64,000 bases of DNA from Clostridiales bacterium (GTDB lineage: Bacteria > Bacillota > Clostridia > Saccharofermentanales > DTU023): the NCBI GenBank assembly GCA_004556455.1, contig SFGY01000007.1, forward strand, positions 140,758 to 204,757, in the 5' to 3' direction. A model generated the notes under the pieces. The model had not been told where the DNA came from. It did not search any database and saw only the letters and a program-made list of their open reading frames with translations. The translations under genes were made by a program, and so were the position numbers. Shown here piece by piece: positions 1 to 8,746 of this stretch (its first letter is position 1; each line of letters begins with the position of its first letter).

Positions 1-836
1 AAAATAAAGGTCCACGCAGGCTCTGCCGGGGAAATAATGCGGCGGGGTCCTGTACGCTTCTGGCTTTTTTCTCTGTGAAGATAGTTCGCATGAATCTCCA
101 GTATTTCAGCCCCATCGTCACTGTCAAAGGATAGAGGGAGACTTGGATCAAAAGCGGTAGTCCCGTCGGCATAACTCAGGCCACTGAAAGTGTAAGCCTC
201 GATTTCGGGCAGTTCCAATGCCGCAAGAGTATCTCCGTCACGGATTTCTTCTTCGTACAGGAGGCTGTCTCTGATACCATCCTTGTAAATAAAGACACGA
301 CACGTTTGAACCCGTGTTTTCTCATAAAGGAGCAGCAGGTCAACAACTGCGCCCTCCTGATCTGAGGAAAACTGAATCACTTGTCCGAGATCAAAAGGCT
401 GACCTTCCATATCGACGATGCCGACGAAACGGCAGCCTTCAAACTGTGGGAGATCAAAAGCCGGGATAAGATCGCCATTCGCACAGCTGAATTCAGCAAA
501 CGGCTCAGGACTCACCTGTCCATTCACAGAAGTAAAGAAGCGAAACTGCTGCTGAGCAACTTTGTCCTGCGGCAAATCTATTTCATTATTATTGTTTTCA
601 GGAGGCGGCAGCTCTGTTTTCTCTTCCGATTTCTCTTCCGAAATTTCCTTATCCTCTTGCTGCGAGCCGTCCGCTGCCGTCAAACCGGACTCACCTGAAG
701 GATCGTTGTCCATGACCGATGCCTCCTCTTTGGTAGCAGAGACAGTGATCACGCTGATCGTCGAAAAAACAAATCCCAGAGCAAGGATAAGCGCCAGGAT
801 AGTCTTGAACTTAAGTTTGCCGTAACCGTTTTTCAT
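1..836 (-). CDS. Secreted repeat-containing surface protein, 3' end beyond window
   Basis: The minus-strand frame is open from an ATG at 836 to the left edge (about 278 codons seen) with no stop, so the gene is partial only because the window ends. The start is preceded by AGGAGAG. The N-terminus is a signal peptide (basic MKNGYGKLKFK, then a hydrophobic stretch ending near VSA). An acidic, low-complexity Glu/Lys/Gln/Asn linker of about 50 residues follows. Two tandem units then share a pattern of about 60 residues (FxGCRFVGIVDMEGQPFDL and IEAYTFSGLSYADGTTAFD), like the small beta-strand repeats (InlB B-repeat/MucBP type) of Gram-positive surface proteins. That family match is inference. Function is unknown; adhesion or wall association is likely. 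A candidate promoter (TATAAT, minus, 910-915) lies upstream. Confidence 0.75.
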   Translation of the reverse strand, partial: MKNGYGKLKFKTILALILALGFVFSTISVITVSATKEEASVMDNDPSGESGLTAADGSQQEDKEISEEKSEEKTELPPPENNNNEIDLPQDKVAQQQFRFFTSVNGQVSPEPFAEFSCANGDLIPAFDLPQFEGCRFVGIVDMEGQPFDLGQVIQFSSDQEGAVVDLLLLYEKTRVQTCRVFIYKDGIRDSLLYEEEIRDGDTLAALELPEIEAYTFSGLSYADGTTAFDPSLPLSFDSDDGAEILEIHANYLHREKSQKRTGPRRIISPAEPAWTFI

Positions 837-1368
837 AAAAATGGTTCTCTCCTTATTTACTCTTCTCGTTTAACTCTTACACTGGACGAACCTGATAGGT
901 CAGAAGATCATTATAGACCAGTAGATGTCTGTCAAATCATTACGTGTTTATAACAGAGGCCGTCAGCGCCGGAATAAATCTTTCGACCCTTTTATCCGTA
1001 AGTCTGCCGCCCATCATTTGGACTTCATATACCACTTTCATTATACACTAAGAAAAATGGATATTAAATGTCTATTTTAAGGCTTATATGCGCTTTTTCA
1101 GATTTTCACAGAATGAAGACTGATCCGGTCATAGAAAAAAGCCGACGCCAAGCTTTAAAAAAGCTGGCAATCGGCTTTTGTGCTTTCGCGAAAACGGTGT
1201 ACGGCTACTTCGACCTTTGCGCTTGCTTCGTTAGCCCTGGCGACAATTTCGGCTTTTGTGGCAGCTACAGCTTGAGTTTTCCTCAAACTTTAGCCTTTGC
1301 GGTCCTTAGTTACGGCTATGAAGCCTGGCCACTTAGCCCGGTTTTGCCAGTTGCTTGGCCTTAGCAGC
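837..1368. other. Intergenic region: upstream region of left-edge gene, terminator and decayed livF tail
   Basis: No complete gene is seen. On the minus strand, TATAAT occurs at 910-915 with TTGACA 14 bases upstream (930-935), a short spacing, and another TATAAT occurs at 1040-1045. Either could serve the left-edge gene. The part nearest livF (about 1155-1368) keeps Ala/Lys/Glu-rich coding character in shifted frames and is described as a separate finding. Confidence 0.4.
1135..1180. terminator. Bidirectional hairpin terminator after livF
   Basis: A long imperfect stem (AAAAGCCGA and GCC-AGCTT pairing with AAGCT-GGC and TCGGCTTTT) is flanked by A and T runs, so it can end transcription in both directions. 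It lies about 190 bases beyond the livF stop codon and is the first terminator for the liv operon. Confidence 0.7.
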
Positions 1369-2124
1369 TTATTCCGCTTGGGCAGTTTCTTCGGCGTTGG
1401 CGGCGGCTTCGGCGTTTTTCTTTTCGCCGAGGTAGGCGGCCTGGACGCGGGGGTCGGCGAGCAGGGTTTTGCCGGGGCCTTCGAGAATGGGCTTGCCGGT
1501 CTCGAGGACGTAGGCGTAGTCGGCGATTTCGAGGGCTTTTTTGGCGTTTTGCTCGATCAGGAGGATGGTGTTGCCTTCCTCATGGATCTGCTTGATGATA
1601 TCGAAGATTTCCTGAATCAAAATCGGGGCGAGGCCCAGGGAGGGCTCGTCGAGCATGAGTATTTTCGGTTGGATCATCAGAGCGCGGGCCACGGCCAGCA
1701 TCTGTTGTTCACCGCCGGAGAGCGTTCCGGCTTTTTGCCAGGAACGTTCGCCCAGAATCGGAAAGAGCTCGAAGGCATGGTTGATGCGTTTGTTGATGGC
1801 GTCTTTGTCATCGACCGTATAGGCGCCGAGCACCAGGTTTTCGCGCACACTGAGGTTGGCGAAGACGTGCCGTCCTTCGGGCGAGAGGGCGATCCCCTGT
1901 TTGACAATATCCCGGGTGGGCATATTGGTGAGGTCGACGTCGTCACAGACGACGCTGCCACCGCTCTTGGCGACCTGGTTCATGATGGAGCGCAGAGTGG
2001 ACGATTTTCCGGCGCCGTTGGCTCCAATCAGGGTGACAATCTGGTTGTCACGGATATCCATGGTAAGTCCCTGAACGGCCTTGATGCCGCCATAGTTGAC
2101 ATGGAGATTTTCTACTTTAAGCAT
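1369..2124 (-). CDS. livF: Branched-chain amino acid ABC transporter ATPase LivF
   Basis: This is a 251-residue cytoplasmic ABC ATPase, one of two paired with LivH and LivM. It shows the Walker A sequence GANGAGKSS, the signature LSGGEQQ and the Walker B sequence ILMLDEPSLGLAP. The last of these (SLGLAP) is typical of LivF. The start at 2124 (MLKVENLHVNYGG) was chosen because it begins the ABC fold and its ATGCTTAA overlaps the livG stop, the same arrangement as at the livG/livM junction. A longer frame to 2292 lies inside livG and is not credible. The C-terminus carries an extra Ala/Glu-rich tail (about 15 residues). Substrate (Leu/Ile/Val or another amino acid) cannot be read from the ATPase. 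Confidence 0.93.
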   Translation of the reverse strand: MLKVENLHVNYGGIKAVQGLTMDIRDNQIVTLIGANGAGKSSTLRSIMNQVAKSGGSVVCDDVDLTNMPTRDIVKQGIALSPEGRHVFANLSVRENLVLGAYTVDDKDAINKRINHAFELFPILGERSWQKAGTLSGGEQQMLAVARALMIQPKILMLDEPSLGLAPILIQEIFDIIKQIHEEGNTILLIEQNAKKALEIADYAYVLETGKPILEGPGKTLLADPRVQAAYLGEKKNAEAAANAEETAQAE

Positions 2125-2890
2125 TGTCCACCCCCAGATAAGCCTCAATAACGGCCTTGTTCGATTGAATCTCTGCAGGTACGCCGTTGGCGATGAGGTT
2201 GCCGTGGTCAAGCACGTAAATGCGTTCGCAAATCCCCATAACCACGTCCATGTGGTGCTCGATGAGGAAGATCGTGAGATGGTAGCGGTCACGAATCTGA
2301 CGAATAAAGTCCATGAGCTCCTGAGTTTCCTGCGGGTTCATGCCGGCTGCCGGCTCGTCGAGCAGGAGGAGTTTAGGATCCGTCGCCAGGGCGCGGGCAA
2401 TCTCCAGACGTCTTTGTTTGCCGTAAGGCAGAGATGTCGACTGATCGCTGGCCTGTTCACTGAGGCCCACTTCTTCGAGAAGCTTGGCGGCTTTTTCGTC
2501 GATAATCTGCCGTTCGTGATTGTAGCGCGGGCTGCGCACCACGTTTTCGAGCCAACCTGATTTCATGCGCAGGTTACCGGCAATTTTGACGTTGTCCAGC
2601 ACACTCATGCTCTTAAAGAGGCGAATGTTCTGGAAGGTCCGGCAAATCCCAAGGTCAGCGATGTGTTCAGGCTTCATTCCAGTGATATCAATATCCTTGC
2701 CTTCGGGAGTATAAATGATTTTCCCTTCGGTCGGGGTATAAACGCCCGTCACCATGTTGAAGGCTGTGGTCTTGCCGGCGCCGTTAGGCCCGATCAGACC
2801 GACGATTTCGTTATTCTCGATGTGCATGGAAAAGTTGTTAACCGCCACGACACCACCGAAACGCATGGTGATATTTTCCAGTTTAAGCAT
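2117..2890 (-). CDS. livG: Branched-chain amino acid ABC transporter ATPase LivG
   Basis: This 257-residue ABC ATPase has Walker A GPNGAGKTT and Walker B LLLLDEPAAGMNPQE, the latter typical of LivG. The signature region reads LPYGKQRRLEIARAL, where the usual LSGGQ is replaced by LPYGKQ, as is normal in this family. Length agrees with the family (about 255). The gene overlaps livM upstream and livF downstream by 8 bases each, so the products are likely made by coupled translation. It would form a heterodimer with LivF beneath the LivH/LivM membrane pair. Confidence 0.94.
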   Translation of the reverse strand: MLKLENITMRFGGVVAVNNFSMHIENNEIVGLIGPNGAGKTTAFNMVTGVYTPTEGKIIYTPEGKDIDITGMKPEHIADLGICRTFQNIRLFKSMSVLDNVKIAGNLRMKSGWLENVVRSPRYNHERQIIDEKAAKLLEEVGLSEQASDQSTSLPYGKQRRLEIARALATDPKLLLLDEPAAGMNPQETQELMDFIRQIRDRYHLTIFLIEHHMDVVMGICERIYVLDHGNLIANGVPAEIQSNKAVIEAYLGVDNA

Positions 2891-3935
2891 GGTCGGCCTC
2901 CATTTTCTTTTTTGAGAGGGCGGGTTTATTCTTGCGCTTTTTGTTGGTGGCGCGAATAATGACGTAAATCATCAGGAGCGCGGAAAGGACCACCATGCGC
3001 AGGCCCGGCAGGCCGTCCGAGTGGATAAAGAGGAAGTGCATCGGCTCGTCGAGGAAGCGCATGATTTCCATGGCTGAGGTGACGAGAATTGCCGAAACGA
3101 CGGTGCCCCAGATATGGCCCATGCCACCCAGAACGACGATCAGAAGAATGTTAAAGGTCAGCTGGAAGGTAAACTGCATGGGGTTGACGGTACCGATCAG
3201 CGTCGCCATGAGGCCTCCGCCGACTCCGGCCCAGAAACTGCCGATAGTAAAGCTGACAACTTTGTGACTGAAGGCGTTAATGCCCACCGCACTGGCAGCA
3301 ATTTCATCCTCGCGGATGGCTTCGAGAGCAGCGCCGCGGCGGGATGTCGTCAGCAGAACCATGAAGATAATCATCAGAAGCGCCATGCCGCCGTAAAGCC
3401 AGAAGCTGTCGATACGGGGAATGCCTTTAAGCCCCAGAGCGCCATTGGTGATCCTGAACTGGGTGCGAATGAGCACAAGAATGATTTCCGCAAAGCCCAT
3501 CGAAGCGATGGCCAGGTAGTCGTCATTCAGCCGCAGGACGGGCAGAGAGATGAGGAAGCCGAGCAGGGCCGAAACCAGTCCGGCCAGAAGCAGAGCAGGC
3601 AGATAATGCATCTGGATGTTCTTCAGCCAGTCATAGCAAGGCACAATCATGAAGATCGCTTCTTTACTCTCAGAAGACATGGTCAGCACAGCCACCACAT
3701 AGGCGCCGATCGCCATGAAACCGTAGTGTCCCAGCGAGAACAGACCGGTATAGCCGTTGATGAGGTTCAGTGAAAGTCCCAGTGTCACATAAATAAACGA
3801 AAGATTCATGATCTTTCTGTAATAGTCGTCAAAGGGGATAAAATTCACGACAATCAGGAGAAGGGCGAAAATAGCAATGCCGATGAGATGCTTCCCGACT
3901 TGCTGTTTGTTTGTTTTCAGCAGTTTAAAGCTCAT
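2883..3935 (-). CDS. livM: Branched-chain amino acid ABC transporter permease LivM
   Basis: This 350-residue membrane protein has about nine or ten hydrophobic segments and the BPD_transp_2 motif region (NLINGYTGLFSLGHYGFMAIG near residue 60). It has a short basic C-terminal tail (RATNKKRKNKPALSKKK). These features place it in the LivM family, which forms a translocation pore with LivH. One base separates it from the livH stop. The internal loop IREDEIAASAVGIN, near residue 210, is the expected contact with the ATPases. Confidence 0.93.
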   Translation of the reverse strand: MSFKLLKTNKQQVGKHLIGIAIFALLLIVVNFIPFDDYYRKIMNLSFIYVTLGLSLNLINGYTGLFSLGHYGFMAIGAYVVAVLTMSSESKEAIFMIVPCYDWLKNIQMHYLPALLLAGLVSALLGFLISLPVLRLNDDYLAIASMGFAEIILVLIRTQFRITNGALGLKGIPRIDSFWLYGGMALLMIIFMVLLTTSRRGAALEAIREDEIAASAVGINAFSHKVVSFTIGSFWAGVGGGLMATLIGTVNPMQFTFQLTFNILLIVVLGGMGHIWGTVVSAILVTSAMEIMRFLDEPMHFLFIHSDGLPGLRMVVLSALLMIYVIIRATNKKRKNKPALSKKKMEADHA

Positions 3936-3936
3936 A

Positions 3937-4824
3937 TCACACCTTCTCTTTCACGTTCGAGCCAAAGAGGCCGGTCGGTTTAATGATCAGAATAAGAATC
4001 AGAATAACAAAGGCAAAGCCATCGCGGTAGTCGTTCAGCGAGGGCAGCAATCCGACAATGAGAATTTCGCTCATGCCGAGAATCAGGCCGCCGACGACCG
4101 CGCCGGTGAGGTTGCCGATGCCGCCGATAACGGCAGCGATAAAGCATTTGATACCCGGCATCATACCCATGAGCGGCATCAGCTGGGGGTAGCGGCAGCT
4201 GTAGAGAATACCGCCGATGGCCGCCAGAGTTGAGCCGATAAAGAAGGTCATGGAAATGATACGGTTGATGTTAATTCCCATGAGCGAAGCAGCCTCATAA
4301 TCCGTGGAAAGCGCGCGCATGGCCATACCGGTCTTCGTCTTCAAAATAATAAAGCTCAGGATGGCCAGCAAAATGGCGGTCACTACAGGAATAACAATCT
4401 GAATGACGTTGAAGCTGATCGCCCCAACTTTGACGCTGTGATCGAGCAGCGCGGGAACGCTGAAAGGACGAGGACGGCCGCCAAAAAGCAGGATGGCCAG
4501 GTTTTCCATAAGGAAGGAAGCGCCGATGGCCGATATCAGAACGGTAATACGGGGTTCGTTGCGCAGCGGAGCATAGGCAAAACGCTCAAGCAGGATACCA
4601 AAGAGGCCGGTCAAAAGCGCTGCGACGATAAAAACTAACCACCAGGGCAGTGGGGTCCAGAGCATTCCGTAATAAACCAGATAAGCACCCAGCATAAAAA
4701 TATCGCCGTGTGCGAAGTTGATCAAACGGAGGATGCCGTAAACCATGGTGTAACCGATGGCAATCAGGGCATAAAGGCTGCCCAGGCTGAGTCCATTGAT
4801 CAAATGTTGGATGAAAAATGACAT
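3937..4824 (-). CDS. livH: Branched-chain amino acid ABC transporter permease LivH
   Basis: This 295-residue permease begins MSFFIQHLINGLSLGSLYAL and carries the LivH hallmark GYTMVYGILRLINFAHGD near residue 25 and the ATPase-coupling loop MRALSTDYEAASLMGIN near residue 170. It has about eight membrane segments. It pairs with LivM to form the pore. The gene lies 90 bases after livJ across a strong hairpin, so its expression may be lowered relative to the binding protein, a common arrangement in ABC operons. Confidence 0.94.
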   Translation of the reverse strand: MSFFIQHLINGLSLGSLYALIAIGYTMVYGILRLINFAHGDIFMLGAYLVYYGMLWTPLPWWLVFIVAALLTGLFGILLERFAYAPLRNEPRITVLISAIGASFLMENLAILLFGGRPRPFSVPALLDHSVKVGAISFNVIQIVIPVVTAILLAILSFIILKTKTGMAMRALSTDYEAASLMGININRIISMTFFIGSTLAAIGGILYSCRYPQLMPLMGMMPGIKCFIAAVIGGIGNLTGAVVGGLILGMSEILIVGLLPSLNDYRDGFAFVILILILIIKPTGLFGSNVKEKV

Positions 4825-4853
4825 GGAACGTATCTCCTCTTGCGTTTTGTGAA

Positions 4854-4877
4854 AGGGCCGGGCGATGGCCCGGCCCT
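4854..4877 (-). terminator. Intercistronic hairpin between livJ and livH
   Basis: A perfect 10-bp GC-rich stem (AGGGCCGGGC/GCCCGGCCCT) with a 4-base loop lies between the binding-protein gene and the permease genes. Only a short T run follows on the minus strand. It could be a partial terminator or an mRNA-stabilising end that gives excess binding protein; the choice is inference. Confidence 0.6.
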
Positions 4878-4914
4878 AAAAGATCACAAAGCATTCGCGA
4901 GTGAACTCTCGGCT

Positions 4915-6222
4915 TTATTTCTTAGGTTCAACGGTGGTCAGGTAGACAAAGGCATTGTCCTTAACCTGGTTGATGCAGGCGGATTTAACCGCGTCGCCGT
5001 TCTCATCGAGACTGATCGTGCCGGTCGCGCCGATGAAGCCTTCGGTCTTCGCGAGAGCATCACGGATGGCCTGAGGTTCAACAGAATCAGCACGCTTGAT
5101 GGCGTCGATAATGACCATGTAAGCGTCGTAGCCGAGGGCAGCAAAAGCGTTGGCTTTTTTGCCGAATTTGTTTTCATATTTTTCGAGGAAGGCTTTGGAA
5201 ACATCGTTCACAGGTTTTTCAGCTGTAAAGTGAGAGGAGAAATACACCTCTTTGTTGATGTTCTCACCGCCGATGCTGATGAAGTCAGGAGATTCCCAGG
5301 TGTCGCCGCCGAGCATCGGAGCTTCAATGCCGAGGTCTCTGGCCTGTTTAATCATCAGAGCGCATTCGCCGTAGTTACCGGGGCAGAAGATGACGTCAGG
5401 ATTCTTCTGCTTCACGTTATTGAGCTGAGAGGTGAAGTCCTGGTCGCCCGTCTTATAAGAAGCTTCAGCAACGATAGAATCTTCGCCGTTCACGGCTTTG
5501 AAGGCATCCGTAAAGAACTTGATCAGGCCGACAGAGTAGTCCTGAGCGATATCCTTAATGGTTGCAGCTGTTTTGGCTTTGAGGTTGTCAATCGCGAAGT
5601 TCGCCATAACCGTGCCCTGGAAGGGGTCGATAAAGCAAACACGGAAGTAATAGTCGTTGCCGAGGGTCACGGCCGGGTTGGTCGGGGAGCAGCCCACAGC
5701 CGGGATTTTGCCGTCTTTGAAGGCGGTGCCGCCGGCGATGGAGAGCGAGGAACCGTAGGAACCGATAACCGCGTTGACCTTGTCTTTGTCGACGAGGCGC
5801 TGTGCAGCGTTAGAGGCTTCCACCTGTTCGGATTTATTGTCAACCTTCACGAGCTCGATTTTTTTGCCGAGGACTTCCGGGACTTCTTCTAAAGCGAGTT
5901 CAATACCTTCGAAGGTCAGTTCGCCGCCGGAGGCGCTGGCGCCGGTGAACGGCTCAAAGACGCCGAGTTTAACCACGTCGCCGCCCTCTGCAGGAGCTGC
6001 TTCCGCTTTGGTCTCTTCGTCTTTTTTCTCTTCTTTAGATTCTTCAGCAGGAGCTTCTTCTTTTTTCTCTTCAGAAGGAGCTTCTGTCTTTTCAGCATCT
6101 TCTTTTTTCTCTTCTTTAGCGGCCTCTTTAGCCGGGGCTTCTTCTTTCTTCTCCTGAGGAGCACAGGCCACAACACCAATGACCATGATGAGGGCAAGAA
6201 GGAGTGTCAGTACTTTTTTCAT
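4915..6222 (-). CDS. livJ: Branched-chain amino acid ABC transporter substrate-binding lipoprotein
   Basis: This 435-residue lipoprotein begins with a signal peptide whose lipobox ends at Cys20 (IGVVAC). A low-complexity Lys/Glu/Ala linker of about 65 residues follows, then a type I periplasmic-binding fold (Peripla_BP_6) from VVKLGVFEPFTGASASGG to the end. Motifs such as AVIGSYGS and GYDAYMVIIDAI are typical of LivJ/LivK. The start has a good ribosome site (GGAGGATATTT). The linker probably spans the thick cell wall. Ligand is likely a branched-chain or related amino acid and cannot be fixed from sequence. It is the first gene of the operon and has a leader of about 200 bases. Confidence 0.92.
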   Translation of the reverse strand: MKKVLTLLLALIMVIGVVACAPQEKKEEAPAKEAAKEEKKEDAEKTEAPSEEKKEEAPAEESKEEKKDEETKAEAAPAEGGDVVKLGVFEPFTGASASGGELTFEGIELALEEVPEVLGKKIELVKVDNKSEQVEASNAAQRLVDKDKVNAVIGSYGSSLSIAGGTAFKDGKIPAVGCSPTNPAVTLGNDYYFRVCFIDPFQGTVMANFAIDNLKAKTAATIKDIAQDYSVGLIKFFTDAFKAVNGEDSIVAEASYKTGDQDFTSQLNNVKQKNPDVIFCPGNYGECALMIKQARDLGIEAPMLGGDTWESPDFISIGGENINKEVYFSSHFTAEKPVNDVSKAFLEKYENKFGKKANAFAALGYDAYMVIIDAIKRADSVEPQAIRDALAKTEGFIGATGTISLDENGDAVKSACINQVKDNAFVYLTTVEPKK

Positions 6223-6559
6223 AAATATCCTCCAGATTTTATCCTTCTGTGCATGAATTCATGGTTTACCTGAGTTCATGGGTCACAAATGGATATGTTC
6301 CCGGTCCCGGGAGAAGGCTGTTTCCCCCTGCGGGCCTTATGTTCCGTGCCAGCTGCTCCACGAAGGAGCAAATCATACCTGGCACAGTCCAATTGCTAGT
6401 AGTTTAGCTTTTTAACCAAAAAAGTACAATAGTCTTCCGTTTTTTTAAACGCAATGACAGTGAAAACATGAGAGAATAAGGGAATAATGATGACAGAATC
6501 GCTTTTCCCGGGCAAGGGAAAAGTTCAGATCTGGCGAATGTTGAGAATTTGACAAAAAT
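6223..6559 (-). promoter_or_regulatory. livJ upstream region with candidate promoter and leader hairpin
   Basis: On the minus strand a candidate promoter reads TTGCGT, 17 bases, TATTGT (plus-strand positions 6426-6454). The leader that follows contains an interrupted hairpin (GTGCCAG ... CTGGCAC with inner CTGCTCC/GGAGCA) at about 6336-6386. It does not match a riboswitch class that I recognise. A further hairpin at 6502-6523 (CTTTTCCC/GGGAAAAG) lies just after the ATPase operon and lacks a T run. Confidence 0.35.
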
Positions 6560-7183
6560 TCAGGACCGGTGGGACGCCAGTTTTTCCTTGCCCCGTTTCA
6601 GGCGGAAAAGATCTTCTCTGTCTTTTTCTTCGAGAGCCTGGCTGAGGCGTTTGACCTCTGCCTCATAGCGGGGAATCTGGATTTTATTGATAGAGTCCGC
6701 GCGCTTGCCGCTCTTGCGGATTTCCGCAGATAGCCGCTGCAGGGAGGCTGTGACCTCCAGCACGCGAATAAAGGTCTGTTTGAATTTGAGCGCCGCCTGA
6801 AAGGCCCGGTCCATACTTTCCGTCGAACGGTAAAGGCTGTAGGATGGATTCATCTGCCCTTCATGGCTGAGAATGCGAGGGAGTTCTACTCCCATCACCG
6901 ATTCTCGCAGCACCGTGATGGCAGAGTCGGCGCTGACACTGCGGGAAATATTTTCGACCTCTTCTTCCCCTTCGGAGACCTTGGCCATGGCAATGGCCGT
7001 ATAAAAGTCATTCTCTTCCCTGTCCGCCTGCTCGGCCAGTTTAACAGCCTCCGCTTTAAGGCGCATAAATTCGCGCATCAGGACGCTGCGCTTGCGGTCG
7101 AGAATACGGTAGCCCCCGCGTGAAAAAGCCAGCAGGCGCTTCGCTTCATCTAAATTCGATTTTGTCGCGGTGAGCTGATTCAT
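6560..7183 (-). CDS. atpD: V/A-type ATPase subunit D (central stalk)
   Basis: This 207-residue protein begins MNQLTATKSNLDEAKRLLAF and is predicted to be mostly two long helices, the usual form of subunit D, the rotor shaft inside the A3B3 head. The start at 7183 was chosen over an upstream frame because it has GGAGGACGC before it and matches the family N-terminus (xxxxPTKxxLxxLxxxL type). It is the last gene of the operon. A gap of 161 bases separates it from atpB, unusual in an operon where most genes touch. Confidence 0.92.
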   Translation of the reverse strand: MNQLTATKSNLDEAKRLLAFSRGGYRILDRKRSVLMREFMRLKAEAVKLAEQADREENDFYTAIAMAKVSEGEEEVENISRSVSADSAITVLRESVMGVELPRILSHEGQMNPSYSLYRSTESMDRAFQAALKFKQTFIRVLEVTASLQRLSAEIRKSGKRADSINKIQIPRYEAEVKRLSQALEEKDREDLFRLKRGKEKLASHRS

Positions 7184-7344
7184 GCGTCCTCCTCTGCCCG
7201 TTCTGTCCAATGCTGCATTTGCATCAGTTCTTTGCTCAGGTTCTGATTCAGACTGGTCCATGCCAGTTAACCCTGGCACGACTTTCCGGTCCTACTCCCT
7301 TGATCTGTACCCCGACTTCCTCTGCTGCCTCTTTTTCGTCCGGA

Positions 7345-8745
7345 TCAGGCCATTTCCCCGGCATGTGCGGCCCGCCGTGCGGGGCGGAGAGTTTTATTCA
7401 GGCGCTCTTCTCCCAGACGGTCAAGCTCTTCATCGGGCAAAATAGAGAGGATTTTCCAGCCCATGTCGAGGCTTTCCTCAATGCTGCGATTTTCTTCACT
7501 TCCCTGTTTAAGGAAGCGCTGTTCAAAAGCTTCGCCGAAATCCAGATAGGCGCGGTCTCTGGCCGAAAGGTCATCCTTTCCCATAATCTGAGCGAGGTTG
7601 CGGATATCCGTCAGCTTCGCATAGGCAGAAAAGAGCTGATTGCTCAGATCGCTGTGGTCTTCTCGGGTATAGCCCTCGCCGATACCATCTTTCATCAGAC
7701 GCGAAAGGCTGGGCAGAATATCGACAGGAGGATAAACGCCCGCACCCATAAGGCTCCGCGAGAGGACGATCTGACCTTCAGTAATGTAACCGCTGAGGTC
7801 GGGAACCGGGTGGGATATGTCGTCGCCGGGCATGGTGAGAATGGGCAGCATGGTCACACTGCCCGGCCTGTCCTTGAGGATCCCTGCGCGCTCATAAAGC
7901 GATGCCAGATCAGAGTAAAGATAGCCGGGGTAGCCCTTGCGGCCGGGAACTTCGTCACGGGCCGAGGAAATTTCGCGCAGACCTTCGCAATAGGAGGTCA
8001 TATCCATGAGCACGACGAGCACCTGCATGCCCAGATCAAAGGCCAGGTATTCGGCACAGGTCAGGGCGCAGCGAGGGGTAGAAATGCGTTCGGCCACGGG
8101 ATCATTGGCTCCGTTCATAAAGCGCACCAGATGGCTGGAGGCGCCGCTGCGCCGGAAATAATCCTCAAAGTAGCGAGCATCGCTCTGTTTAATACCGATC
8201 GCGCCAAAGACGACTGCAAAATTGTCTCCACCCTGAGCGCCAAGGTCAGCCTGGCTGATAATCTGCGCCGCGAGCTCGCGATGGGGCAGGCCGGAACCGG
8301 AGAAAACCGGCAATTTCTGCCCGCGGATCAAGGTCATGAGGACATCGATCGAAGAGATCCCTGTACGAATGTAATTGCGCGGATAAACGCGGGCCATGGG
8401 GTTCATGGGACGGCCGTTGATATCGCGCTCCGTCTCGCCGGAAAAGGGTCCGCCCCCGTCGATGGCTTCGCCCGTGCCATTAAAGCTGCGACCGAGAATA
8501 TCCGGACCCAGACGCAGGGTAAAGGGTTCGCCGCTGTAGGCAACACGGGTGCGGTCAAGCTCCAGGCCATCGCTGCCCTCATAGATCTGGGCAACGGAAA
8601 AGTTTTCCTCCAGGCGAATCAGCTTGGCGCGGCGCTCGGTCTCGCCATCCATAATGCGCAACATCTCACCCGAGCGCACCCCGGGGACAGCTTTCAGAAA
8701 GATCAGTGGACCTTTGGCCCGAAGAATGCCTGTATAGGCTTTCAT
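7345..8745 (-). CDS. atpB: V/A-type ATPase subunit B
   Basis: This 466-residue protein is the non-catalytic subunit of the A3B3 head. It has the family segments GRSFNGTGEAIDGG and TGISSIDVLMTLIRGQKLPVFSGSGLPH. The degenerate P-loop region (SGSGLPH in place of GxxxxGKT) is the expected sign of a non-catalytic B subunit. The start at 8745 uses AAAGGAG nine bases upstream; an in-frame ATG at 8766 would lie inside atpA and overlap that site. One base separates it from the atpA stop. Confidence 0.95.
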   Translation of the reverse strand: MKAYTGILRAKGPLIFLKAVPGVRSGEMLRIMDGETERRAKLIRLEENFSVAQIYEGSDGLELDRTRVAYSGEPFTLRLGPDILGRSFNGTGEAIDGGGPFSGETERDINGRPMNPMARVYPRNYIRTGISSIDVLMTLIRGQKLPVFSGSGLPHRELAAQIISQADLGAQGGDNFAVVFGAIGIKQSDARYFEDYFRRSGASSHLVRFMNGANDPVAERISTPRCALTCAEYLAFDLGMQVLVVLMDMTSYCEGLREISSARDEVPGRKGYPGYLYSDLASLYERAGILKDRPGSVTMLPILTMPGDDISHPVPDLSGYITEGQIVLSRSLMGAGVYPPVDILPSLSRLMKDGIGEGYTREDHSDLSNQLFSAYAKLTDIRNLAQIMGKDDLSARDRAYLDFGEAFEQRFLKQGSEENRSIEESLDMGWKILSILPDEELDRLGEERLNKTLRPARRAAHAGEMA

Positions 8746-8746
8746 T

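Noticed and set aside
1297..2151. Long plus-strand frame opposite livF.
   Set aside because: It is the antisense shadow of livF: Gly/Val/Asp-rich, no ribosome site, and the opposite strand carries clear ABC motifs.
7248..7364. A 38-codon minus-strand frame in the atpB-atpD gap (begins MPGKWPDPDEKEAAEE).
   Set aside because: It overlaps the atpB end, has no ribosome site and shows no family similarity. It may only reflect decay of DNA between the two genes.
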